17,439 bases of DNA. It comes from Syntrophaceae bacterium UBA2208 (lineage in GTDB: Bacteria > Desulfobacterota > BSN033 > UBA1163). Positions 1 to 7,656 of the stretch are shown here, in pieces (positions within the stretch are counted from its first letter, which is position 1; each line of letters opens with the position of its first letter). The stretch lies in NCBI GenBank assembly GCA_002327885.1, contig DCUS01000021.1:6074-23512 (forward strand). The letters run 5' to 3'. The translations under genes and the position numbers were made by a program. The notes beneath the pieces are model-generated. The model was not told where the DNA came from. It ran no database searches and saw nothing but the letters and a program-made list of their open reading frames with translations.

Positions 1-66
1 ATTTGATTTCTTAAAATCTTTTTTCTGGATAATCTAGGGCGAGTTAAAATCTCTTAGCCAAATTAC

Positions 67-1134
67 TTAAGAACTAACTTTTACCCGGGTCAAAGCCTTT
101 TCCATCAGGAGTTCGTAAACACTCTTTTTCCCAAGGACAGGCTCCTTTTTCTGCTGGCTCCATATCGTTTCGGGCCGGCTTTGCACCATGAAAATGTTCA
201 AAGGGAAGGGTTTTTGTTTGTCGATGGCCCATTCGATATCCTGAGGACAACCATAATACTCTTCTACTCTTTTTGCATACCTTGCCAACTCAAGGATTTC
301 TTGATCTTCAATACATGGGATCTCCCGCCGCTCGGGAGGAGTATCCACGTGGGCAACCCCCCCTCTCACAGGATCGTATGTACATTCACATTCTTTCAGA
401 GAGATTGTTCTTCCTATCTCCTTGGTCACCTTGTCCACAACAAATTTATCCGGATTACAAATCCCTGAAACGACGGTCTCCCCAAGTCCCCAGTTCCCCT
501 CAATGACCACCTTCGATGGATCCCCATTGGTTGGATTTAAGGTAAACATCACGCCTGCGGCTCTGGCATCCACGATCTTCTGGACACCCACGCTGATCAA
601 CACCTTCTCATGAGGGAACCCCATTTTTATTCGATAAGAAATCGCTCGAGGGGTGAAAAGGCTCGACATACATAATTTAATTTTTTCTAGGACTTCATCA
701 CGACCCTGCACCCACAGGAAGGTATCCTGCTGTCCGGCAAAACTTGCCCCAGGCAAATCCTCAGCTGTGGCGCTTGAACGCACCGCCACAGGGAGGTCGT
801 GAACATCGAATACCTGAGCGAGTGCTTGATAGTTAGAACTTATTTCCTCCTCAACTCTTTTTGAAAATGTGGCTTCAGCCATGAGTTGTCTGATTACTTT
901 GCTGATGCTCTCCAAAGAAGAAACATCCTGAATGTCAATATTGGAAAGGATGTTTTCGATCTTCTCCTTCAGTCCTCCTCCAATTAGAAATTCACTATAG
1001 GTTTCGGTGGTGACAGAAAAACCGGGCGGAACTGGGATATCGGCTCTGATTAACTCACCGAGGCTGGCATTTTTCCCTCCAACAAGTCCGATAGCCTCCT
1101 TCCCAGCCTTATCAAACCAAAGTGTGTAAGGCAT
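67..1134 (-). CDS. ppsB: Phenylphosphate synthase-like subunit B (ATP-grasp, PEP synthase N-terminal domain)
   Basis: The protein matches only the N-terminal nucleotide-binding part of PEP synthase/pyruvate phosphate dikinase. Visible motifs (numbered from the chosen start) are VGGKNASLGEL near 18-28, VRSSATAEDLPGASFAGQQD near 118-137, GNWGLGETVVSG near 214-225, DIEWAID near 299-305 and QSRPET near 318-323. It ends soon after, with no swivelling-His or PEP-binding domain. At about 355 aa (40 kDa) it matches the known PpsB of anaerobic phenol degraders, which supplies ATP for phosphorylation of the partner's histidine. The start at 1134 is preferred over the ATG at 1146 because GGAG lies 6 nt upstream of it, while the upstream ATG has no ribosome binding site. 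It follows ppsA by about 100 nt on the same strand. It is not a broken PEP synthase: its partner is upstream and has its own large unrelated N-terminus. The phenol specificity is inferred. Confidence 0.8.
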   Translation of the reverse strand: MPYTLWFDKAGKEAIGLVGGKNASLGELIRADIPVPPGFSVTTETYSEFLIGGGLKEKIENILSNIDIQDVSSLESISKVIRQLMAEATFSKRVEEEISSNYQALAQVFDVHDLPVAVRSSATAEDLPGASFAGQQDTFLWVQGRDEVLEKIKLCMSSLFTPRAISYRIKMGFPHEKVLISVGVQKIVDARAAGVMFTLNPTNGDPSKVVIEGNWGLGETVVSGICNPDKFVVDKVTKEIGRTISLKECECTYDPVRGGVAHVDTPPERREIPCIEDQEILELARYAKRVEEYYGCPQDIEWAIDKQKPFPLNIFMVQSRPETIWSQQKKEPVLGKKSVYELLMEKALTRVKVSS

Positions 1135-1160
1135 GACGAACTCCATGGATTAAGGCAAAG

Positions 1161-1216
1161 GGTTGGAGGTTAAAGGCAAAATCTTTTTTAATAACAGTTG
1201 CCTTACCCCTCCAACC
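1161..1216. repeat. Intercistronic inverted repeat between ppsA and ppsB
   Basis: A 19-nt arm at 1161-1179 (GGTTGGAGGTTAAAGGCAA) pairs with 1198-1216 at 16 of 19 positions, with an 18-nt A/T-rich loop. It fills most of the ppsA-ppsB spacer and ends before the ppsB ribosome binding site. On the minus-strand transcript no clean U-tract follows the stem, so it looks more like an RNA processing or stabilising hairpin, or a small repeat element, than a terminator. Its function is inferred. Confidence 0.6.
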
Positions 1217-1233
1217 TCACACCTTTATCCTTC

Positions 1234-3081
1234 TTAGGCTCTTTTTAATATTTTCACTATCCCTGTATTACCGTCCACTTTTACCGTATCACCCGTCTTG
1301 AGCACAGAAGTAGCTATTCCTGTGCCAGTGACCGATGGGACTCCGTACTCCCTACATACAATCGCGGCATGACTGGTCAGGCCACCGATGTCCGTAATGG
1401 AGGCTTTTATTTTGGTAAAGATTGGAGCCCAGGCTGGGTTGGTTGTTGGGCAAACCAGGATTTCACCCTGTTCAATCTTGGTAATTTCTTCAAGATGTTT
1501 GACTACCCTCACCTTTCCTTCAACGACCCCTGCTGATGATGCAAATCCCTTCAGTTCAGTCACCTCTCCGGGAACAACGGCCATTCCCTTTAGCCAATCT
1601 TGAACTTTATCCGTTGTAATTCCCCAGAGCATCACGGTAAAGGGTTCTGCAACCTCTTCGGGCGGTGTCCCAAGGGCGGGGATTGGATTCCACTTCTTTG
1701 CCGCATCTAATATCTTCTTTCTCTTTTCTGCCTTGGTCTGCCAGTATTGGAACCTTGAAGGGACACCTTCACCTAATGCCCATGTCGTTGCCATATCTTC
1801 CATGAGAAGGGGAACTTCAAACCTATTGAAGAGGTAGATATCATCGACTCCTTTTAACATTCCAGATTTCACAAGGAGACGCCCAAACTCTCTAACCTTA
1901 TCAAACCATATGGTATGAAACCAGTGCTCCACCCAGAAGAGATGATCCTCAGCGTATTTATAAATGGTTCGGACCGCTCGATAGGTGTCATCAAACGATT
2001 TCCTGTCCTCATCCGTTTTGATGAGTTTCCGATATTCTTCAGCCAGTTCCGCCCTCGCTTTGTCAATGCTTGGAACATCCCTCTCGATCTTTTCTCCTCT
2101 TTCGATTCTTTCAATATCTCCCTTCAGGTATCCGAAAGGAATTTCCAACTTCGTCGTCCAACTCCCTTCATAATGGAACCATCCGCTTCCGCAGGAGACA
2201 AAGAACCATGGATCTTTCGATTTTTCATATTCCACCAGCCAGTCATTTCCTTCAGCGGTCTTTCTCAATGATTCGATCTTATTACCCGCAGGAATATCAC
2301 TCTTCAGGATCTTTGCAACAGCCGGCACTGCCGCCGCCAAACGGGCAAGTCTACACAACTCCTCTTCCGGTCGAAACATCTGGACATAGGCGCCCGCAAC
2401 AAGTTTTCCAATGGTGCTTTCACTGAGTCCGGGAAAGAGCTTCCGACAAATGTCTGCAAAAAGTAAATAGGCGAGATAAGCCAGGTTTAGGTATTGGAAA
2501 TGATACTGCCATCCTTTGATCATTAAATTGACGAGCCTATCCCAGGCATCCATTACCTCAAATGAAGTATAATACCCTCTTGGTTCGGGCAATACGGTAT
2601 CATCTGATTCGAACTTAGGGAATTCTGCCGGGACTTTGATGCTGGCCATTTCCTCGCCCAAGGCCTTGAACTTCTTTAGCCACACCCCCCAGAGTTCATC
2701 ATAATGGTCGAATACATAAAAAACGCGTTTTTGGAAGAGACCTGCCTTCTCTCCGATGATCTCCGGCGGAGGCGGCGCAACCGGAGTAATGTACATATAG
2801 CAACCGACCATCCTTTGAGCAATCCCCTGGGCTGGCGGGATGCAAAAGACTCTTGTCGTATATTGAGAAAGGGAAATTTGCCAAGCCTCATGAAATATCA
2901 GGTCCAGTGGGTACATTGCCTCCGGGGCATGGATTTTGTCGTGGAACCAAAAGTGTTTTTCCTCCCAATCTTTTCTGTCCTTGCTAAACATATACATTGG
3001 CGGGTACATCTCCTCCCAACCTTCCAGTTCTTTCGGATACTCCACCTCCAACGGCATTGGAAAACCTTTCTTCTCGGCCAT
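1234..3081 (-). CDS. ppsA: Phenylphosphate synthase-like subunit A (phosphohistidine subunit)
   Basis: This 615-aa (about 70 kDa) protein has a C-terminal PEP-utilising swivelling domain from about residue 515, with the phosphohistidine motif GGLTSHAAI (His571) followed by CREYGVPSVTGTG and a closing DGNTGIVKIL strand. From memory, the catalytic His of Thauera PpsA is at nearly the same position (569). The first 500 residues are rich in Trp, Phe and Tyr, begin FPMPLEVEYP and are not PEP synthase sequence; this is the expected PpsA arrangement. In the family the His takes the beta-phosphate of ATP through PpsB and passes it to the phenol hydroxyl, giving phenylphosphate, AMP and phosphate. AGGAGGG lies just upstream of the ATG. 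The gene leads a two-gene minus-strand operon. No PpsC (CBS-domain activator) is in the window. The substrate might be phenol, a cresol, catechol or an aniline-type compound; the sequence alone does not decide. Confidence 0.82.
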   Translation of the reverse strand: MAEKKGFPMPLEVEYPKELEGWEEMYPPMYMFSKDRKDWEEKHFWFHDKIHAPEAMYPLDLIFHEAWQISLSQYTTRVFCIPPAQGIAQRMVGCYMYITPVAPPPPEIIGEKAGLFQKRVFYVFDHYDELWGVWLKKFKALGEEMASIKVPAEFPKFESDDTVLPEPRGYYTSFEVMDAWDRLVNLMIKGWQYHFQYLNLAYLAYLLFADICRKLFPGLSESTIGKLVAGAYVQMFRPEEELCRLARLAAAVPAVAKILKSDIPAGNKIESLRKTAEGNDWLVEYEKSKDPWFFVSCGSGWFHYEGSWTTKLEIPFGYLKGDIERIERGEKIERDVPSIDKARAELAEEYRKLIKTDEDRKSFDDTYRAVRTIYKYAEDHLFWVEHWFHTIWFDKVREFGRLLVKSGMLKGVDDIYLFNRFEVPLLMEDMATTWALGEGVPSRFQYWQTKAEKRKKILDAAKKWNPIPALGTPPEEVAEPFTVMLWGITTDKVQDWLKGMAVVPGEVTELKGFASSAGVVEGKVRVVKHLEEITKIEQGEILVCPTTNPAWAPIFTKIKASITDIGGLTSHAAIVCREYGVPSVTGTGIATSVLKTGDTVKVDGNTGIVKILKRA

Positions 3082-3226
3082 AATTACCCTCCTTTCTTTT
3101 TTTATTATCTCAAAGAGATAACAGTATGAATTAGGATCTCTCCCACCTTAAGCAGTAACTTGGATAAATCCGGAAGCATGCTTTGATGATGAATGACTTA
3201 AAAAAACTTTACCTTAGCATCTATCT

Positions 3227-3253
3227 TTTATAGGCAGTTAGATAAATTGTCAA
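3227..3253 (-). promoter_or_regulatory. Candidate sigma-70 promoter for ppsAB
   Basis: On the minus strand TTGACA (3253-3248) is followed after 15 nt by TATAAA (3232-3227). The -35 is perfect, but the spacer is 2 nt shorter than optimal. It would start transcription near 3220, giving a leader of about 140 nt before ppsA, and would make ppsAB independent of lysR, whose stop lies just upstream. No copy of the ATAACC/GGTTAT palindrome was seen near it. Confidence 0.45.
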
Positions 3254-3294
3254 TATGAAAAAATTCACATGAGAAGATTCTAATGAAAGGAGTC

Positions 3295-4221
3295 CTATTG
3301 TTCAGATTTGATCAACCTTCTTCCTTGATTTTCAATAAAATTGACGAAGGTTTTAATGGCAGGGTTAGATTTTTCTTTCTTCAGATAGAGAAAGGCCACC
3401 TGGAGATAAAGTTTCTCTGACAAAGGGATGGTTTTAATGATCCCCCTTTTCTCCTCATCCTCCACGGTCCTCCTGACAATGATAGAGATCCCCTTCCCTT
3501 CTGAAACCCACTGTTTGATAAATTCAGAACTTCCTGCCTCAATCAATAGGGAGGGGTGAATTCCCACATCTTTAAATGCCTGTAAGATGATCCTTCTGGT
3601 CGTTGAACCTTTTGCTCGAATGATCAGAGGATATTTCCCAAGTTCCTTCAGTGAGACCGATTTCTTCTTTGACAGAAGATGGTTGGGCGAAACGATGAGA
3701 ACTAACCCTTCCTTTAGAAATGGAATGGATTCAAACCTGGAGGATTTCTTTGTCACCGCAATTAATGCCAGGTCATTTTTATAGACGAGAAGGCTCTTTT
3801 CAATCTCCTCGGAGTTCCCTACATCCAGGGCAATCTTCATGAAAGGGAAAGAGGTCTGAAATCCCGAAAGAAGTTCCGGCATCAAACCCTTAGAATAGGA
3901 TTCAGTGGTCCCTATCTTTAAAATGCCCTGATGGTCCTTTTTTAGATCTTCTAAAAGATTCTCGATATCCATGATGCAAGAAGAAATTTTATGGGTATAT
4001 TTAAAGAGAATTTTCCCGGCCTCGGTCAGTAAAAACCCCCCTCTTCTCCTCTGAATCAGTCCCATCTCGACCTTTCGCTCTAACTCTTTGATATGTTTCG
4101 TCACAGCAGGTTGAGAGATGAATAACCCCTCCGCTGCTTTGGAGAAGCTTCGATGTTTTGCAACCTCGTGGAATACAAGCAAAGAATTTAATGAGGCATA
4201 CAGGAGGCTTTTTTTGTTCAT
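3295..4221 (-). CDS. LysR-family transcriptional regulator
   Basis: This 308-aa protein has standard LTTR length. An N-terminal winged helix-turn-helix covers about residues 11-70 (FSKAAEGLFISQPAVTKHIK, then ELERKVEMGLIQRRRGGFLL), followed by a substrate-binding domain from about residue 95 (GILKIGTTESYSKGLMPELL) to the end. The gene sits between ppsAB (downstream, same strand) and ubiD (divergent), so it probably controls both arms of the pathway in response to an aromatic substrate or intermediate. The perfect palindrome at 4228-4242 lies 6 nt above its start codon, and the AAAGG that could serve as its ribosome binding site is inside that palindrome, which suggests negative autoregulation. 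The effector is unknown. Confidence 0.9.
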   Translation of the reverse strand: MNKKSLLYASLNSLLVFHEVAKHRSFSKAAEGLFISQPAVTKHIKELERKVEMGLIQRRRGGFLLTEAGKILFKYTHKISSCIMDIENLLEDLKKDHQGILKIGTTESYSKGLMPELLSGFQTSFPFMKIALDVGNSEEIEKSLLVYKNDLALIAVTKKSSRFESIPFLKEGLVLIVSPNHLLSKKKSVSLKELGKYPLIIRAKGSTTRRIILQAFKDVGIHPSLLIEAGSSEFIKQWVSEGKGISIIVRRTVEDEEKRGIIKTIPLSEKLYLQVAFLYLKKEKSNPAIKTFVNFIENQGRRLIKSEQ

Positions 4222-4227
4222 CTTCTT

Positions 4228-4242
4228 ATAACCTTTGGTTAT
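4228..4242. promoter_or_regulatory. LysR-type operator, T-N11-A palindrome
   Basis: ATAACC-TTT-GGTTAT is a perfect 6+6 bp inverted repeat with a 3-nt centre and fits the T-N11-A LTTR box (T4229, A4241). Its centre at 4235 is about 64 nt upstream of the start site predicted from the ubiD promoter, the usual distance for the LTTR recognition site. It also overlaps the lysR leader. The motif and spacing are seen directly; binding is inferred. Confidence 0.7.
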
Positions 4243-4270
4243 TTAAACATAATAATAAATGAATTGACAA
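4242..4270 (-). promoter_or_regulatory. Possible lysR promoter overlapping the ubiD -35
   Basis: On the minus strand TTGTCA (4270-4265) and TTTAAA (4247-4242) are separated by 17 nt. The -35 overlaps the ubiD -35 on the other strand, and the -10 touches the palindrome. If used, the two divergent promoters would compete and the regulator would sit on its own promoter. The -10 is weak. Confidence 0.3.
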
Positions 4271-4292
4271 GAGAATAATTTAAAAAGATAAT
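4264..4292 (+). promoter_or_regulatory. Sigma-70 promoter of the ubiD operon
   Basis: TTGACA (4264-4269), a 17-nt spacer and GATAAT (4287-4292) match the sigma-70 consensus at 11 of 12 positions. The predicted start near 4299 leaves a leader of about 30 nt, with AAGGAGG at 4316-4322 placed 6 nt before the ubiD ATG. The LTTR palindrome is about 22 nt upstream of the -35. Confidence 0.7.
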
Positions 4293-4328
4293 CTCAAGTT
4301 ATTAAGTCCTTAAAGAAGGAGGAAAATT

Positions 4329-5744
4329 ATGGATCTTAGAGATTTTATAAAAAAGTGTGAAGAGGAAGGAGAGCTGAAAAGGATTAAAGCGGAGGTAGAC
4401 TGGGAGCTTGAACTTTCCCATATTGCCAAACTGAACGAGGAGAAAAAGGGTCCTGCCTTGCTTTTCGAAAAAGTGAAGGACTACCAGATTCCTGTGTTGG
4501 CAAGCGCGTTCACTTCTCCAAAGCGCCTGGCGATTGCCCTTGGAATGCCATACCATTTTTCAATGTGCGAGATGGCGAAAAGATGGATGGAACATACAAC
4601 CAAGAAACTCATCCCTCCCGTAGAAGTCAAACACGGGCCAGTTTTGGAGAACATCATCCAGGGTCGTGATGTTAACCTTTTCAATTTCCCCGCCCCCAAA
4701 TTCTATCCGATGGATGGGGGTCGGTTCATTGGGACGGCTGTTTTTCTCATTACCAAAGATCCCGAAGGCGATTGGATCAATTTGGGGACTTATCGAATGC
4801 AGGTTTTGGATGAGAACACAACCGGAGTTCAAATCATTAAGGGGAAACATGCTGACTTCATGCTCAAAAAATACCAAAAGATGAAAAAACCCATGCCTGC
4901 AGCGGCGGTCATTGGGGGTGATCCTCTCCTCTTCTTGGCAGGGAGCACGTTGGTCTCTGCCGGTGTTTGCGAGTATGACATCGTGGGATCTTTAAGAGAG
5001 AATCCATCTGAGGTCATTAAAAGCGACCTCACCGGCCTCCCCCTTCCCAGCAATGCAGAAATCATCCTGGAGGGTCAAATCGAGACCGATCCTGAAAAAT
5101 TCAGGGAGGAGGGTCCTTTTGGAGAATACACGGGCTACTATTCCGGGAAAACCGGGGAAGAATGGCCTAAACCCGCCCTGACGGTAAAGCGAATTCTGCA
5201 CCGGAACAATCCAGTCTTTTGGTCTACTTCTGTGGGTAAACCGGTGACAGATACGCATATGATCCAGTCTCTGAACCGGACAGCAACCCTCTGGACAGAC
5301 CTTGAGAACATGAAGGTTCCAGGAATTCAGTCTGTCTATATTCCTCCCGAAATGGGGGGGAGATTCTGGGGAATTGTATCTGTTAGGCAGATGTACCCGG
5401 GACACTCCATGCAGGTGGGCACAGCAGTGATCTCCACCACGACAGGCCATTATGGCATGAAGGGGGTCATTGTAGTCGATGACGACATCAGGGCCGATGA
5501 CATTGACAGGGTCTTATGGGCTTTGGCCATGCGTTACGATCCCTATCGGAGTACGCAGATTATAAAGAGAGGCCGTTCCACCCCCCTTGATCCGGCTCTT
5601 CCCATTGAATCCCGAGAGATTGTTTCTCGAATCATCATGGATGCCTGTATCCCATTCGAATGGGAACGGAAACCGCTTGAAATTAAACTGGATGAAGAGA
5701 TAGTGAAAAAGGTTCAACGCCGTTGGAATGAATATGGTTTGTGA
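4329..5744 (+). CDS. UbiD-family prFMN-dependent (de)carboxylase, phenylphosphate carboxylase-like
   Basis: This 471-aa protein is a full-length UbiD. The residues that bind prenyl-FMN and the metal, and the catalytic ones, all appear in place: NLGTYR (N151, R156), H174 in GKHADF, E215 in CEYDIVG and EGPFGE (E261, E266). They correspond to N168, R173, H191, E233, E277 and E282 of Aspergillus Fdc1, so the enzyme should be active. UbiD enzymes reversibly carboxylate aromatic or unsaturated acids. Next to a PpsAB pair the likely reaction is carboxylation of a phosphorylated ring to a hydroxybenzoate-type product, but ordinary hydroxybenzoate decarboxylation cannot be excluded. AAGGAGG precedes the ATG. 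It is first in an operon with the Tm-1-like gene, whose GTG could overlap its stop, and ubiX. Unlike the four-subunit phenylphosphate carboxylase of Thauera, only one UbiD and no small phosphatase-like subunit are seen. Confidence 0.88.
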   Translation: MDLRDFIKKCEEEGELKRIKAEVDWELELSHIAKLNEEKKGPALLFEKVKDYQIPVLASAFTSPKRLAIALGMPYHFSMCEMAKRWMEHTTKKLIPPVEVKHGPVLENIIQGRDVNLFNFPAPKFYPMDGGRFIGTAVFLITKDPEGDWINLGTYRMQVLDENTTGVQIIKGKHADFMLKKYQKMKKPMPAAAVIGGDPLLFLAGSTLVSAGVCEYDIVGSLRENPSEVIKSDLTGLPLPSNAEIILEGQIETDPEKFREEGPFGEYTGYYSGKTGEEWPKPALTVKRILHRNNPVFWSTSVGKPVTDTHMIQSLNRTATLWTDLENMKVPGIQSVYIPPEMGGRFWGIVSVRQMYPGHSMQVGTAVISTTTGHYGMKGVIVVDDDIRADDIDRVLWALAMRYDPYRSTQIIKRGRSTPLDPALPIESREIVSRIIMDACIPFEWERKPLEIKLDEEIVKKVQRRWNEYGL

Positions 5745-5770
5745 TCGGAACTGAAAAAGTGGGAAAGAAG

Positions 5771-7042
5771 ATGTCAATCATTGTGATCGGAATGTTGGAT
5801 GAAAGGGAAGAAGCTCTCAAGGTCATTAAAAACCGGATCGAGCGACGAGGTCATCGAAGTATCCTGATCGATGTGAGCATTGGCACCGGCGCCATTGCTT
5901 CCTCGTTAAAAGCAGATGTGAATTGCGAGGACATCGCCCGGATGGGCGGAGGAACGATCGAACAAATTAAGGGAATGCTCGCCAAGGAGAGAGAAAAAGC
6001 AACTTCCATGGTGGCAGAAGGCCTAACCAAAAAGGTGACTGAGTTTTATCAAGCAGGTGAACTTCAGGGGGTGATTGCCATAGCAGGCATGACCGGGACC
6101 TTCATCTCCTTGACCGCTATGAAATCTCTACCTTTCGGAGTCCCCAAGCTATTGATTTCAAGTGTCACGGCCATGCCCGCCTATGCCAACAAGCTTGCTG
6201 ATTATTTTGGGCTAAGAGACATCACAGTCATGCACAGCGTAGTCGATACAGTAGGGTTAAATCCGCTGGTGAAAACCTTGGCAGTCAACGGCGCCAATGC
6301 AATATGCGGGATGGTGGAGGGATGGGAACCTATTAAGAAGGAGAAAAAGCCTTCGGTCGCCCTCACAGAATTCGGTTTCTGTGATAAAGGGGCTCACTAT
6401 GTCAGAGAACTTCTGGACAAAGATTATGACATCATCTCCTTTCACGCGACCGGATTGGGAGATCGAGCTGCGGTGGATCTCGTCAGCCAGGGGTTCTTCG
6501 AGGCTTTCATTGATTTGGTCCCCGCAAGTTTCAGTGAATTTCTTTTCGGCGGCAACCGGGCTTCCGGACCCAATCGGTTGGATGCAGCTCTCCACACCTC
6601 CATTCCTTACATTCTTGCCCCCTGCGGTTTTGATATGATCAGCTGCGGCCCCATTGACAGAAGGGACAAGGGGGACCCCCTCTGGATCTCCAGGAAATTG
6701 GCGGAGAGAAAAATCCTGATCCAGGATGCGATAAGGGTACAGGCAAGGACAAGTGTAGAAGAAATGGAAACCATTGCCAAGGCCACGGCTGAAAAGCTCA
6801 ATCAGTATTCCAATAAAAATTTAGTCAAATTTATCATCCCTCAGAAAGGGTTTTCTTCTCTCAGCGTGGAAGGAGGAGCCCTTTACGATCCCATTGCGGA
6901 TAAAGCTTTCTTTGAGGCATTGAGAAAGTATCTCAATCCGGAGATCAAGATCGTTATGGTGGATACCAACATTAACACGCCTGAGTTTGCACAAGCTATC
7001 GTGAAGGCTTTACAGGTGGGTTTCGAATCCATCAAAGTCTGA
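5771..7042 (+). CDS. Tm-1-like ATP-binding (UPF0261) protein
   Basis: About 423 aa and full length for the UPF0261/Tm-1-like family. The start (SIIVIGMLDEREEAL) has the family's opening strand and charged turn. GGTIEQIKGML, then IAIAGMTGTFISLTAMKSLP and KLLISSVTAMPAYANKLADY form the N-terminal nucleotide-binding Rossmann-like part. FHATGLGDRAAVDLV, FGGNRASGPNRLDAAL and VEGGALYDPIADKAFFEALR belong to the second half. Plant Tm-1 binds ATP and blocks tobamovirus replication; the bacterial role is unknown. The ATG at 5771 aligns with the family start. A GTG at 5741, overlapping the ubiD stop, would add 10 residues and cannot be excluded. Its place between ubiD and ubiX, 8 to 30 nt from each, says that it acts in the same pathway, perhaps as an ATP-dependent or acyl-processing partner. 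That role is inference only. Confidence 0.85.
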   Translation: MSIIVIGMLDEREEALKVIKNRIERRGHRSILIDVSIGTGAIASSLKADVNCEDIARMGGGTIEQIKGMLAKEREKATSMVAEGLTKKVTEFYQAGELQGVIAIAGMTGTFISLTAMKSLPFGVPKLLISSVTAMPAYANKLADYFGLRDITVMHSVVDTVGLNPLVKTLAVNGANAICGMVEGWEPIKKEKKPSVALTEFGFCDKGAHYVRELLDKDYDIISFHATGLGDRAAVDLVSQGFFEAFIDLVPASFSEFLFGGNRASGPNRLDAALHTSIPYILAPCGFDMISCGPIDRRDKGDPLWISRKLAERKILIQDAIRVQARTSVEEMETIAKATAEKLNQYSNKNLVKFIIPQKGFSSLSVEGGALYDPIADKAFFEALRKYLNPEIKIVMVDTNINTPEFAQAIVKALQVGFESIKV

Positions 7043-7059
7043 GGTTCAAGGTGAAATCG

Positions 7060-7656
7060 ATGCGACTTATTGTGGGAATTTCAGGAGCAACAGGTTCAAT
7101 CTACGGAATTAGGCTTTTAGAAATCCTCAGGCAGAAAAAGATCGAAACCCACCTCGTTATCTCCTCTACCTCCAAGAAGATCATCTTACAAGAGACGCCT
7201 TATCTGGTTGAGGACGTGAAGGGTTTAGCTTCCTGTGTCTATGAAAACGAAGACCTGGGGGCTTCTATCTCCAGCGGGTCCTTTCTCTCTGAAGGAATGG
7301 TCATTATTCCCTGCTCCATTAAAAGCCTTTCTGGTATTGCCAATTCTTTCAATGAAAATCTTTTGATCCGCGCCGCAGATGTTACACTCAAGGAACGGAG
7401 GAAACTTGTTCTGGTCGTCCGGGAAACTCCCTTCCATCTGGGCCATATCGAACTGATGCTTCAGGCAAGCCGAATGGGCGCCACCTTACTTCCTCCAATC
7501 CCTGCCTTCTACTTTCATCCAAAGACCATTGACGATCTTATCAACCACACGGTTGGAAAGGTCCTTGATCTTTTCGGGATCGACCACCATCTCTTCAACC
7601 GCTGGGGAAGCAATAGCTTGAAGAAAACGTTAAGAAAGAAGGGCTTCAAGAATTAA
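7060..7656 (+). CDS. ubiX: UbiX-like flavin prenyltransferase
   Basis: About 198 aa and closely similar to E. coli UbiX along its length: LIVGISGATGSIYGIRLL at the start, SSGSF near 71-75, PCSIKSLSGI near 84-93, AADVTLKERRKLVLVVRETP near 105-124 and PPIPAFYFHP near 145-154. UbiX joins dimethylallyl phosphate to FMN, making the prenyl-FMN that the UbiD three genes upstream-to-downstream in this operon needs. Two starts are possible: GTG at 7051 (GAGG 6 nt upstream) and ATG at 7060 (AAGGTG 6 nt upstream); the ATG matches the family start. A lysine-rich tail of about 15 residues extends beyond the usual C-terminus. It is the last gene of the operon. Confidence 0.93.
   Translation: MRLIVGISGATGSIYGIRLLEILRQKKIETHLVISSTSKKIILQETPYLVEDVKGLASCVYENEDLGASISSGSFLSEGMVIIPCSIKSLSGIANSFNENLLIRAADVTLKERRKLVLVVRETPFHLGHIELMLQASRMGATLLPPIPAFYFHPKTIDDLINHTVGKVLDLFGIDHHLFNRWGSNSLKKTLRKKGFKN

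Noticed and set aside
67..3081. A PEP synthase gene split by mutation
   Set aside because: The His-domain gene is upstream of the ATP-grasp gene, the reverse of PEP synthase order, each has its own start and stop, and the 615-aa protein has a 500-residue N-terminus unlike PEP synthase. The sizes match PpsA and PpsB.
4992..5450. A 152-codon minus-strand open frame
   Set aside because: It is antisense to the UbiD catalytic region and the composition is not protein-like.
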